This document shows positions 25,790 through 32,798 of a DNA stretch of 38,606 nt, one piece after another (position 1 is the stretch's first letter; every line of letters begins with the position of its first letter). A program made the position numbers and the translations under genes. Below the pieces are notes generated by a model. The model ran no database searches and was not told the DNA's origin. It saw nothing but the letters and a program-made list of their open reading frames with translations. This DNA is from a virus, in IMG/VR virus record IMGVR_UViG_3300028837_001247, positions 1-38,606 of that record; one strand, 5' to 3'.

Positions 25790-27321
25790 CCAAACTCCGG
25801 GTAGGCCAGATTAACATAGTCATGACTAATAGCCATAGTCTCAAACGCCTTAGCCCCATGGCTGGCCCAATTGTGGAGGGGTCGTTCCCTAAATGATCCT
25901 AGTTTTTCGTCCCATTTTTTCCGGTAACCCTCCAGGGATGGCAAACCGACGCTCTGTTTGCCGACCTTTACGGTCGTGTTTTCTTCGTCAAAGAAGCACT
26001 GAGGCAAAATATTACGCACAGCTTCCCAGCCGTCCTTTTCGCTCTCAATCCGGGGTGCTACCTCAAACGGGATGGAGTAAATCTTACCATCAGATGGGTC
26101 GACCAGCTTCTGTGCCTGCTCTAATCGACTAATACCGGGACCCAACTCTCGTACTTTAATGTCATGAGGGGCTACGTGTCGACCGTACAGCCAACCTTTT
26201 GCATGGGCCTTCTGGTTAAGTTCTTTAGCGTAATGCAGGAGTCCTTCCCCGTAGTTTTCGTAATAGTCAACCAGGTGGATTTCTCGGCCTACGTCCTGGG
26301 AAAACCAAATGCTGGTACTGTCAGACATGCCGAGGTCCCACCAGGTGTCGACCTGGACACCCTCCTGATGGGGAACCGCACAGATTCGCCCTTCCTCTCT
26401 GATTTTAATAAATTGAGCAGAGTAGTACGCCCCCTCAATGGCCGCCTCAAACGCTTCTTCCGGGGTGGAAGGGTGCTCACGTTTAATAAGGTCTCCAAGT
26501 AGTTGGGCTTTTTTTACATACCACGCTTTCTGTTCAGGGCTCAGTTTGTAACCGATTTCGGCTTCAACCTTCTTGAAATATTGCCGATCCCTAAATGTTA
26601 TGGCAACCCCTTTTGGATCTAAAACATTCTCTGGTTTCTGCATCCATGCGAAAAAGAAAAACTTAAAATCCAGTTTTGACAGTTGTCTGCCTGAGCGCTT
26701 CATGTCCTGGGCAGTTTTACAGTAATCACAAAAATATCCCTCCTGACCCTCCGCAGTAGACTCAACGAACGTAATTTGGCCTACCTGTTGCGCTTCGAAA
26801 CAGCCGGTTACGATCTCCTTGGCCTTCTCGGGGTACTTGGCACAAATTTTCCCGAACTCTGAAACGTGAAGAATATTGACATCACCGGACCGGATAGAAG
26901 TAGCCACCCGGATAGTAGAGCCATTGGCAAAACTGAGCTTATTGGCTCTATCTGTTGTGGCGGGAACGACGGTTTTTAGGCCATCAGGAAGGCAGTCGTA
27001 TGGAAACTTAACTTTTTCTGCAAATATTTCGTTGACATCGGTCAGTGTGTGGGCGACGATACCCGCCCGGGTGTCAGAGTTGAACAAACAAGAATCTAAA
27101 GCAAAAAGGTCGAAAAATGTGGTACAACCATGCTTGCGTGACTTCAATATAATGTTCATCCACCACATTTCGTTGTACAGATCATATTGAATTGGTTTCA
27201 TATTAAACAGAATACGCGGTCCATCTGCTGGTTTGATCCAATAGATATTATTCAGTCGCCACAATTGATCAGACCAACGCTCAATAATCTCGACTCGCAG
27301 GAATGTCTCGGCTTTTACCAT
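25786..27321 (-). CDS. terL: Terminase large subunit
   Basis: 511 residues. ATPase half: Walker A-like SRKHGCTT (about 61-68), Walker B NILHVSEFG (149-157) with the acidic residue E155, and coupling motif TFVESTAEG (184-192). Nuclease half (RNase H-like): WWDLGMSD with D329/D334, and the APHD motif near 384-387. These are the expected elements of the packaging motor that translocates DNA and cuts concatemers. A CDYC pair near 198-201 is an extra. The ATG at 27321 lies inside the small-subunit gene, with GAGG seven bases upstream, a 41-base overlap. Confidence 0.9.
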   Translation of the reverse strand: MVKAETFLRVEIIERWSDQLWRLNNIYWIKPADGPRILFNMKPIQYDLYNEMWWMNIILKSRKHGCTTFFDLFALDSCLFNSDTRAGIVAHTLTDVNEIFAEKVKFPYDCLPDGLKTVVPATTDRANKLSFANGSTIRVATSIRSGDVNILHVSEFGKICAKYPEKAKEIVTGCFEAQQVGQITFVESTAEGQEGYFCDYCKTAQDMKRSGRQLSKLDFKFFFFAWMQKPENVLDPKGVAITFRDRQYFKKVEAEIGYKLSPEQKAWYVKKAQLLGDLIKREHPSTPEEAFEAAIEGAYYSAQFIKIREEGRICAVPHQEGVQVDTWWDLGMSDSTSIWFSQDVGREIHLVDYYENYGEGLLHYAKELNQKAHAKGWLYGRHVAPHDIKVRELGPGISRLEQAQKLVDPSDGKIYSIPFEVAPRIESEKDGWEAVRNILPQCFFDEENTTVKVGKQSVGLPSLEGYRKKWDEKLGSFRERPLHNWASHGAKAFETMAISHDYVNLAYPEFG

Positions 27322-27847
27322 CTATTGCCTCAAAAAATGCCTCAATAATACCCTGACCCTTTTGGCGGTTGTCCCTCTCGTACATTCCCAAATGCTTCGA
27401 AATCCGCTCCAGCGATTTTCCTTTGTCCGCCAATTTAATTTTTGTCTTTACCGTCTTGTGCTCACGCCCGAAAATTTCATCAACCTGGACACCACATATA
27501 CACCGCCTAAGGGCCTCTGGAATGTCATGGATATTCCTCATCGTGCCGTCAAATTCAAAAATGCCAACCAGGTCATAAAATGCCAGACACTTCTCTTCCT
27601 GGAGGATGCGATCCACTGAAATATCGTTTCGTTTCGCGGCTTTAGCCCGGAGCCCTGCCATTCTTACCTTCATCTTACCTTTTTCAAACAACTCAAAAGC
27701 CCGAATATTAACCACCTCGGGCTTCATGTTTTTAGTGCTATAAACAGCCCGGTAGGCCGCCGATTTATCCCTCAATTTCATCAGCGCCCGGCAGGCTGCT
27801 TCTTGTTTTGCTGTCAACTCATTTTTTTGTCCTTTTGGCATAGCCAT
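27281..27847 (-). CDS. terS: Terminase small subunit
   Basis: 188 residues from the ATG at 27847; an earlier in-frame GTG at 27868 is less likely. The N-terminal half matches Terminase_2-type small subunits: LTAKQEAACRALMKLRDKSA with AAYRAVYS, then a second helix pair (FELFEKGKMKVRMAGL) for DNA binding. The middle (SVDRILQEEKCLAFYDLVGI) is the family's usual continuation. It recognises phage DNA and loads the large subunit. It is the first gene of the late block, after a hairpin-rich gap, and its end overlaps the large-subunit gene. Confidence 0.82.
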   Translation of the reverse strand: MAMPKGQKNELTAKQEAACRALMKLRDKSAAYRAVYSTKNMKPEVVNIRAFELFEKGKMKVRMAGLRAKAAKRNDISVDRILQEEKCLAFYDLVGIFEFDGTMRNIHDIPEALRRCICGVQVDEIFGREHKTVKTKIKLADKGKSLERISKHLGMYERDNRQKGQGIIEAFFEAIDGKSRDIPASRDY

Positions 27848-27868
27848 GAGCCTGCCACGTCTAGACAC

Positions 27869-27895
27869 GCATTGTCAAGCGAATAATCACAATGC
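27869..27895. promoter_or_regulatory. 7-bp inverted repeat upstream of terS
   Basis: GCATTGT (27869-27875) and ACAATGC (27889-27895) are exact complements with a 13-base spacer, just before the late block. This spacing is operator-like; no matching promoter boxes could be placed with confidence. Confidence 0.35.
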
Positions 27896-27913
27896 TTTAC
27901 GGTTTAACCTATA

Positions 27914-27949
27914 GCTGGGGCCATACATAACCACATTAATGGCCCCAGC
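27914..27949. terminator. Perfect 11-bp GC-rich hairpin at the early/late border
   Basis: GCTGGGGCCAT (27914-27924) pairs exactly with ATGGCCCCAGC (27939-27949), with a 14-base loop. It follows the ruvC stop and precedes the terminase gene, so it probably ends or attenuates the early transcript. The following minus-strand bases (TATAGGTTAAACC) hold no strong U-tract. Confidence 0.55.
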
Positions 27950-27969
27950 CTATCTCTTTGGCTTCAGAA

Positions 27970-28473
27970 TCACCTGTTTTGCTCTATTCCCCACGTAAAA
28001 ATTCCAAGAGCATCGGATGTGGCGAGAGTAATTTTCAGATCAGGATATAATCCCTGTGCTTTTGCCTTGATCTTGTTTTTCCGCTCCTGCTTTCTCTTCG
28101 CCAGTATTTTCTTTCTTTCTTTCCCCTGAATTTCCTTGGGAATTTTGGGATAGTCTGGCTTTCCGATAAAATAGTGCTGCCATTTTGAGGGAGGTGCTTT
28201 GTCGTGCGGTATCCTAAGCGCAATTAAAAGACCCTTCAGGCAGCCGCAATGCTCCGCAAACTTCACCGCGGCAGGTCCGGAGTTTCCGGTCCTATATTGT
28301 CCGACGTTTTCGATATAGCAGAATAGACCCCCCCCGCGTTCGGCTTGCAGGTTTTCCAAAAAATCACAGATGTCTCTCGGGGTCCCAGGCATTTTTTCTG
28401 CTTTAACCCAATCTCGATTTCCATACGCGATTCCACCCGATTGACCGGGATCTATAGCTATTATTAATGACAT
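27970..28473 (-). CDS. RuvC-like Holliday junction resolvase
   Basis: 167 residues of the RNase H-like RuvC type. Acidic residues are in the expected places: D8 in IIAIDPGQSGG, E55 in CYIENVG, and D154 in ATSDALGI. The NSGPAAVKFAEHCGCLKG helix and the KAPPSKWQHYF stretch match phage RuvC proteins, and a lysine-rich segment (about 115-140) is typical too. Phage members resolve branched DNA before packaging, which suits its place just ahead of the terminase genes. The ATG overlaps the end of the upstream HNH-remnant gene by 10 bases, with GGGAGG about 15 bases upstream. Confidence 0.85.
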   Translation of the reverse strand: MSLIIAIDPGQSGGIAYGNRDWVKAEKMPGTPRDICDFLENLQAERGGGLFCYIENVGQYRTGNSGPAAVKFAEHCGCLKGLLIALRIPHDKAPPSKWQHYFIGKPDYPKIPKEIQGKERKKILAKRKQERKNKIKAKAQGLYPDLKITLATSDALGIFTWGIEQNR

Positions 28474-28679
28474 TTTTTTCTATTTATACCTCCCTTTGAA
28501 AGATTTTCTTTAGCCCAAAGTGGTTGTAAATTATTCAATGCCCAGCTTGGATTCTTTCTTTGACATTTGTAAAACGAAAATTCTTTATCACAAGTTTCAC
28601 AAATTTTAATACCCCATAAACCTGAATTTTTTTGTTTCTGATTATTTATTTCAGGATCGATGGCAATTAAACATTTCAT
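28464..28679 (-). CDS. HNH endonuclease remnant with a RuvC-like start
   Basis: 71 residues. The C-terminal part LNNLQPLWAKENLSKGG is the typical closing segment of HNH homing-type nucleases, and the CETCDKEFSFYKC part resembles their zinc finger. The central stretch that should contain the catalytic His/Asn/His is missing, so it cannot be active as an HNH enzyme. The first ten residues, MKCLIAIDPE, resemble the start of the next gene (MSLIIAIDPG). A nuclease may therefore have inserted near the start of ruvC and then lost its core. The frame is intact and may still be translated. Confidence 0.6.
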   Translation of the reverse strand: MKCLIAIDPEINNQKQKNSGLWGIKICETCDKEFSFYKCQRKNPSWALNNLQPLWAKENLSKGGINRKKCH

Positions 28680-28708
28680 TTCATTTCATTGTCTCCGCTG
28701 GTTTCATA

Positions 28709-29074
28709 TTAGGGCAAGAATCGGAGTAAGCAAGGTTTCCCTGGCGGAACCTTCAGCCGAACCTCATTCGAATTATTACTCTCATTACCATCCACGTCAT
28801 AGGCCCTGGCCACGAACTGATAGTCCCTGACGCCATCAACGGTTATGGTACAGGTGGTAGCCGTGCCTTCCCACGCCGGAACCTCATAGTTATAATCCTG
28901 GCCCACCTGGCGGCAAAACATCCGGTAACCCGCCAGGTCCTCTTCAACGTTGGCATCCCAGACCAGCGAGACATCCCTGGCCTGTGCCGCTGCCACCCAC
29001 ACAAGCACAAAACATACAATTCCCACCACTAACATTGCCGTGACTACCCGTAACACCCTACCTGCTGCGGTCAT
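28709..29074 (-). CDS. Secreted fibronectin type III-like protein
   Basis: 121 residues. Residues 1-32 form a signal peptide or membrane anchor (basic start, then TAMLVVGIVCFVLVWVAAA, ending AQA as a cleavage-like site). The rest is an Fn3-type beta sandwich: VSLVWDANVEEDLAGYRMF, TTCTITVDGVRDYQFVARAY and DVDGNESNNSNEV are standard for the fold. AGGAGGTACTAA precedes the ATG. An exported single-domain protein amid replication genes is not a structural protein by location. It could act at the host envelope, for example in superinfection exclusion; that is inference. Confidence 0.65.
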   Translation of the reverse strand: MTAAGRVLRVVTAMLVVGIVCFVLVWVAAAQARDVSLVWDANVEEDLAGYRMFCRQVGQDYNYEVPAWEGTATTCTITVDGVRDYQFVARAYDVDGNESNNSNEVRLKVPPGKPCLLRFLP

Positions 29075-29276
29075 TTAGTACCTCCTTTCTGTGGTAAAAA
29101 CAACGATCTCCATCACCATGCACAGTATTCGCACATTGCCCGTACTCGTTCTTGTGCTGGCACCTTACACCCCGCACCACCGCTAATTTTTTCCCGTTTA
29201 ACCGCGCCTTCCAGTCCGGGCCGTATTGTTTGTGCAACTGGACCTTAAGTTTTCGGGTGAGCTTGCGTCGTTTCAT
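29058..29276 (-). CDS. Small basic protein with Cys/His knuckle
   Basis: 72 residues, very basic at the start (MKRRKLTRKLKVQLHKQYG). The central CQHKNEYGQCANTVHGDGDR is followed by CFYH, giving a C-x-H...C...C-x-x-H set that could hold zinc. The ATG overlaps the stop of the preceding gene (GGATGA). The end overlaps the Fn3 gene by 17 bases. Nucleic-acid binding is plausible from charge and zinc-like motif; no family recognised. Confidence 0.6.
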   Translation of the reverse strand: MKRRKLTRKLKVQLHKQYGPDWKARLNGKKLAVVRGVRCQHKNEYGQCANTVHGDGDRCFYHRKEVLNDRSR

Positions 29277-29431
29277 CCTCCCAGCATCTCTTCTTTCTTT
29301 TGAGCCTTCTCCAGGTCTCTAATTTCCTCTGTCAACTTGCGTTGCTCGTGGGCCAACTTATTAATCTCCACTGCGATGGCCTGCTTCTTTTTTAAGAGAT
29401 TCCTCAGTTTTAATAACGATTTTGGTTTCAT
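29273..29431 (-). CDS. Small coiled-coil protein
   Basis: 52 residues from MKPKSLLKLRNLLKKK. This ATG is chosen because GCGGAAAGGAGGCGACAC precedes it; longer in-frame starts upstream have no such site. The rest is a charged coiled coil (INKLAHEQRKLTEEIRDLE). The first 71 bases are shared with the 3' end of the upstream gene in another frame. Function unknown. Confidence 0.55.
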   Translation of the reverse strand: MKPKSLLKLRNLLKKKQAIAVEINKLAHEQRKLTEEIRDLEKAQKKEEMLGG

Positions 29432-29654
29432 GTGTCGCCTCCTTTCCGCTTTTTGCCAATTCTTTATCCACCTCTTCAAGGTAGAGTTTTCCATATTCCA
29501 AATCTTGCCAGCTCTGAGCAACTTGTGCCAGCTTCTCTTCCCAGGTCATATCCGCCAATTTTTTGTTTCTCGGTGCACCAGGCGGTATAGCCATGGCCCT
29601 CCCACCAAGAGGTATATTCATTTTTTTTAATATTCGCTCTCGTATTGTTTCCAT
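29361..29654 (-). CDS. Small hypothetical protein
   Basis: 97 residues from METIRERILKKMNIPLGGRA, with AAAGGGGTGCT directly before the ATG; a TTG seven codons upstream is less likely. The middle has PPGAPRNKKLADMTWEEKLA and a helix (VAQSWQDLEYGKLYLEEVDKE). The tail is charged. It overlaps the next small gene by 71 bases, which is long for a phage pair but both have strong ribosome sites. Not recognised. Confidence 0.6.
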   Translation of the reverse strand: METIRERILKKMNIPLGGRAMAIPPGAPRNKKLADMTWEEKLAQVAQSWQDLEYGKLYLEEVDKELAKSGKEATHETKIVIKTEESLKKEAGHRSGD

Positions 29655-29664
29655 AGCACCCCTT

Positions 29665-30459
29665 TTACTTAACAATATCTGGTAGGGCCAGCCAATGAGC
29701 TGGAGGCCCTCCCTGTTTTTGTGAATCTGGTTGTTTAGCCTCCATTTTAGATTTTAATTGCGTATATTTTTCGCGAAGTTTAGCAGTCGACATAATATTG
29801 CTGTGCCAGAAATTATCAGCTTGACACCATCGAATTACTTTTTCGATTTCAACAGGGTCTCTTTTGTTGATACGAATTAATCGATCTATGTGTAAAGCCC
29901 AGGATTGGATATTTGGTTTTGTGGCTTTTGGATCTCGCTCTAAAATTAAAGAGAACAAAGATTCACTCAGTCGGACTTCGTCAGAAGTTCCGACATAGGT
30001 TCTTTTCTTCTTCTTATATACTAGGGTGTTATTTTGCACTTTACGGGGTTCATTTTGCACTTTACGGGGTTCATTTTGCACTTTAGAGCCTTCTTTGTGT
30101 TCGTCATATCTAAATAATTTAGCGATCCAAATACCAGATTTTCCGATTTTTCTAATCCAACCACGTTTTAATAAATGCCGTTTTGAGTACATAATTGTTC
30201 TTCGACACATAGGAATTATTTTCACTAATTCATCGATTTGTATCCAACATTCCCAAGTCTCTTTGTTGGCTAATAACAAATAAACGTCAAAAAGAACAAT
30301 TTCGCCAAGTGTCATGTTTTTGTAGTGCTCGACAATTCCAACTCGTTTTGCAACCCAGTGACCAGCAAGTTTTGACATACAAAGAGGTGGCCTTCCGAAT
30401 TTACTCAATGCTTGTGAAATTATTCGTAAATCTAAATATATTTTTTCCTGTGGCGCCAT
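29665..30459 (-). CDS. Replication initiator/helicase-loader-like protein (O/DnaD type)
   Basis: 264 residues from MAPQEKIYLDLRIISQALSK; a TTG 19 codons upstream (30516) is also possible. Residues 30-130 form a winged-helix-like region (LVKIIPMCRRTIMYSKRHLL, then WIRKIGKSGIWIAKLF). A linker with the duplicated EPRKVQN unit follows. The C-terminal region (SWALHIDRLIRINKRDPVEI, VIRWCQADNFWHSNIMS, KLREKYTQL) is the motif seen at the end of many phage replication proteins that recruit the helicase. It overlaps the DnaB gene end by 59 bases, supporting that partnership. Confidence 0.7.
   Translation of the reverse strand: MAPQEKIYLDLRIISQALSKFGRPPLCMSKLAGHWVAKRVGIVEHYKNMTLGEIVLFDVYLLLANKETWECWIQIDELVKIIPMCRRTIMYSKRHLLKRGWIRKIGKSGIWIAKLFRYDEHKEGSKVQNEPRKVQNEPRKVQNNTLVYKKKKRTYVGTSDEVRLSESLFSLILERDPKATKPNIQSWALHIDRLIRINKRDPVEIEKVIRWCQADNFWHSNIMSTAKLREKYTQLKSKMEAKQPDSQKQGGPPAHWLALPDIVK
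30031..30085 (-). repeat. 21-bp tandem repeat, about 2.6 copies
   Basis: Units 30031-30051 and 30052-30072 are identical, followed by a 13-base partial unit to 30085. They encode KVQNEPR repeats in the linker of the replication protein. Confidence 0.92.
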
Positions 30460-31645
30460 GTCTGTTCTTGCGGATAGAGCAAAAAAGGATTTCGGGGTCT
30501 TTTTTATCCCTATCAAGCCATAACCCTAAATCACAGGCCGCCGCAATCTCGCCTGCACCCTTGAAGGTTATAATTTTAGAATCAGCGCGGGCTGCTTCAT
30601 TTGATATTTGAGACATCGCCGTAAGACAAATATCTAAATCTTTTGCCATTTTTTGCAATCGAACCGGAAGAACAGACATCCGATCATAAATTGTGCCTCG
30701 CCCTTCCATGTTTTGTAAAAAGTCAACAAACACTAAATCAAGATTCTGTGTTATTTTAAGCTGTTTGCACTGCAAAAAGACTTTCTCAAAAGCGTAAATG
30801 TCATCAAAAAGCCAAATGTTTTTCGTGTGAAAATAATTAAAGGCCTCATCAATTCGATGCTGAATTTCAGGAATCGAATTACCACCCAGGATTGCCATAG
30901 TTGGTATTTTTGCCCTGTTAGCAATTAAACGAAGAAGGACACCCTCAGAACTCATTTCAGTACTGAATATGGCAATTTTTATGTTAGGTTTTTGCTGAAG
31001 AGCATTAACAACAAGCTGTGTCATAAAAGCTGTTTTGCCAATAGAAGTATACGCACCTATAATCCAAAGATGGGTACGAACAAACCCTCCTATGGCTCGG
31101 TCTAAAAATCCCCACCCAGTAGAGCACCCAATTTCTCCAGCAATTTTATTAATATTGATTTGTTCACTTAGGCGGAATGCAACTTTTTGAATAATTGATG
31201 ATTTTTTTTCTTGAATTTGTTGCTTTAGGATTTCTGCCTGAATTTTTACAGATATTTTTCCAGCATTATCCCATTTTTCATCAAGAGTACGCCCTAGGAA
31301 CATGCGCAATTGCCTTTGTCGAGCAATTTCTTGAATTAACGCTGCATCCCTAGGTATGTCAATAGACACAAAATCATCTGTTAGGTTTGAAATATAGGCT
31401 GCAGTTCCATTCCTCTGTTCAAAATGGTCTTTGTAGTATTGTAAGATGGACACATAGGAAGGAGTTTCGTTGTTGGTAAGAAGGGCTATAATAGCTTGGT
31501 AAATATTACGATTACGTGTATCTCCGAAATCGGCCGGTTCTAAGTCTAGGCCAAAAACTCCACTCGAATCTAAAATCAACGAGCCCAATAAAGCTTTTTC
31601 AGCTTCCCTGTTTATTGGCAATTTTTCGGCTGGATTTTTTCCCAT
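30401..31645 (-). CDS. dnaB: DnaB-like replicative helicase
   Basis: 414 residues, slightly short for DnaB. The N-terminal helical domain is present (NREAEKALLGSLILDSSGVF, residues 12-31; also IYQAIIALL and ALIQEIARQRQLRMF). The RecA-like domain has Walker A GAYTSIGKT (197-205), the STEMSSEGVLLRLIA helix (228-242), Walker B LVFVDFLQ (304-311) and the C-terminal IRKNRHGATG with the expected arginine finger (391-400). It unwinds phage DNA at the fork as a hexamer. GGGGAACGACC precedes the ATG, and the interleaved inverted repeats at 31663-31774 lie directly upstream. Confidence 0.88.
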   Translation of the reverse strand: MGKNPAEKLPINREAEKALLGSLILDSSGVFGLDLEPADFGDTRNRNIYQAIIALLTNNETPSYVSILQYYKDHFEQRNGTAAYISNLTDDFVSIDIPRDAALIQEIARQRQLRMFLGRTLDEKWDNAGKISVKIQAEILKQQIQEKKSSIIQKVAFRLSEQININKIAGEIGCSTGWGFLDRAIGGFVRTHLWIIGAYTSIGKTAFMTQLVVNALQQKPNIKIAIFSTEMSSEGVLLRLIANRAKIPTMAILGGNSIPEIQHRIDEAFNYFHTKNIWLFDDIYAFEKVFLQCKQLKITQNLDLVFVDFLQNMEGRGTIYDRMSVLPVRLQKMAKDLDICLTAMSQISNEAARADSKIITFKGAGEIAAACDLGLWLDRDKKDPEILFCSIRKNRHGATGKNIFRFTNNFTSIE

Positions 31646-31662
31646 GGTCGTTCCCCAAAAAA

Positions 31663-31774
31663 CAAAAAGCGCTCTGGAATATGCAGGCCGTTACGAGCCC
31701 CCGAGACGTTGCCGCCTTCAGTATCCAGAACGCTTTTTGGAATTTGCGAATTTACAGGTCGTAACGTTTGCATA
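31663..31774 (-). promoter_or_regulatory. Interleaved inverted repeats (A-B-A'-B') in the dnaB leader
   Basis: Arm A (31663-31678, CAAAAAGCGCTCTGGA) matches the complement of A' (31724-31739) at 15 of 16 bases. Arm B (31680-31696, TATGCA...CGTTACGA) matches the complement of B' (31759-31774) in 14 bases around a 2-3 base core. The order is interlocked, as in a pseudoknot or two competing stems. On the minus strand the A'/A stem is followed by UUUUUGUUUUUUGGGG, so it could act as an attenuator just before dnaB. Confidence 0.55.
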
Positions 31775-31935
31775 CATCCCCACAAAGCATATCCAGGCCC
31801 CTCCCCTTTGTCAACAAAAAAATTCAGAGGCTCCGAGACTGAGGCCCTGGGACTTAATCCCTGTTTTAGCGCAAATAAGGCTTTTTCCCGGTATTATTAC
31901 ATTCTGGTACCCCCCCCCTCTGAGTATACGTAGTA

Positions 31936-32068
31936 CTCCCTAAATTTATAGGGGGGTCCCTCTCTCTCAAATTATCAAATTCCACAATATGTGGGGTATT
32001 AAGATATTTAATAGCACAAGAGGCCCCCTAAGTTTTTAGGGGGCACCCCCCTATTTTCTTAGGGAGGG
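31936..32068. promoter_or_regulatory. Cluster of similar GC-rich hairpins, candidate origin or terminators
   Basis: Three hairpins share a C-run-TA/TA-G-run stem: 31936-31955, 32023-32044 (9-bp stem GCCCCCTAA, loop GTTT) and 32046-32068 (one bulge). A CCACA-ATA-TGTGG hairpin (31982-31994) and an AT-rich stretch (31996-32013) lie between. A run of nine C sits at 31910-31918. The whole 31646-32146 interval has no convincing gene. The place next to dnaB and an O-like gene makes a replication origin or bidirectional terminator plausible. Confidence 0.45.
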
Positions 32069-32146
32069 GTTTGAAGTTTTCAGGACGTCCATTTTGCCTT
32101 GTGGCTTTCCTGCGAGCATGTTTCACAAACCCTGTGCCCCCCTTAA

Positions 32147-32356
32147 TCATACTTTTCTCTCTGTGTATTCCACGCTCCAAACCACCTTGTCAGACCGGAA
32201 CGATAAAAGGCTGCACCGACGCTCAATTTCTGAGTACTGTTTTGGCAGCGGGAATTCATTATCCAGCCGATTATAGAGCTCTTGGCCGAAATGCGATAGG
32301 TGGTGGCCGTGGCTCTGGCACTTTGGGAATCTAACGACAAATTTACCTGGTTTCAT
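32147..32356 (-). CDS. Small hypothetical protein
   Basis: 69 residues, MKPGKFVVRFPKCQSHGHHL at the start, with a His-rich stretch and a strand-like end (DKVVWSVEYTERKV). AAGGATCGG lies about ten bases before the ATG. Composition is protein-like and codon use matches its neighbours, but no family is recognised. It is the last gene before the hairpin cluster in the leftward operon. Confidence 0.5.
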   Translation of the reverse strand: MKPGKFVVRFPKCQSHGHHLSHFGQELYNRLDNEFPLPKQYSEIERRCSLLSFRSDKVVWSVEYTERKV

Positions 32357-32416
32357 TTTTCCGATCCTTTCTCTATTTTTGCCCGCTCAATCTTGCACCT
32401 GGGGCATTAGCGGGTT

Positions 32417-32454
32417 CATCACAATTCAGGCAAGGAGACTGTCTGCTTTAGCTG
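32417..32454. repeat. Direct repeat, copy 1 (left of the Cro-like gene)
   Basis: 38 bases matching 32761-32798 at 33 positions, including ATTCAGGCAAGGAGAC and TGCTTTAGCTG. The minus strand reads ...PSAKADSLLA followed by a stop, resembling the end PTAKALGLLA of the 50-residue gene. This suggests a truncated copy of that gene's 3' end. Confidence 0.6.
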
Positions 32455-32528
32455 ACGGCTTGCCGTGCTTGAGCTGAAGGGCGCGAATACAGATTCGCGT
32501 CGTGGGCTAAGGGGTTGGGGCTGGCCCG

Positions 32529-32726
32529 TCATTTCCCTAGCATCAACTTAACCGCGCTAATTTCCCCACGGGTCCCTTTCTCCAACAAGAGCGCCAAGGG
32601 GGCAGGCACGTACCTAGTCCCTCTGTTGATATGATACTGAATTCGTTGCCGTGACGTACCGCACAAATCAGCCAGGGCAGATACAGAGAACTTGTGCTTT
32701 TTAAGGTAGCGTTCGAGTTGGTTCAT
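32529..32726 (-). CDS. Cro/C1-type helix-turn-helix protein
   Basis: 65 residues. FSVSALADLCGTSRQRIQYH is a helix-turn-helix of the small Cro/YdaS type, preceded by NQLERYLKKH and followed by a basic turn (NRGTRYVPAPLALLLEK). It is the second gene of the leftward transcript and lies between two copies of a 38-base direct repeat. It is the best candidate for binding the TTGTC/GACAA inverted repeats in the promoter region. No clear ribosome site precedes the ATG. The regulator role is a family-based inference. Confidence 0.75.
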   Translation of the reverse strand: MNQLERYLKKHKFSVSALADLCGTSRQRIQYHINRGTRYVPAPLALLLEKGTRGEISAVKLMLGK

Positions 32727-32760
32727 AATAAAGAAGCTTGTTGTAATATTTCGATCTTAT

Positions 32761-32798
32761 CATCAAAATTCAGGCAAGGAGACCCAATGCTTTAGCTG
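32761..32798. repeat. Direct repeat, copy 2 (right of the Cro-like gene)
   Basis: Partner of 32417-32454 at an offset of 344 bases. It overlaps the 3' end of the 50-residue gene. Confidence 0.6.

Noticed and set aside
27856-27878. TTGACA on the minus strand before terS as a late promoter
   Set aside because: The -10 position 16-18 bases downstream is GC-rich with no TATAAT-like sequence.
31910-31918. Run of nine C as a functional site
   Set aside because: It could equally be a homopolymer length error in sequencing; nothing around it gives it a role by itself.
32071-32334. Plus-strand frame opposite the small 69-residue gene
   Set aside because: Low-quality composition, no ribosome site, and the minus-strand frame has a better start.
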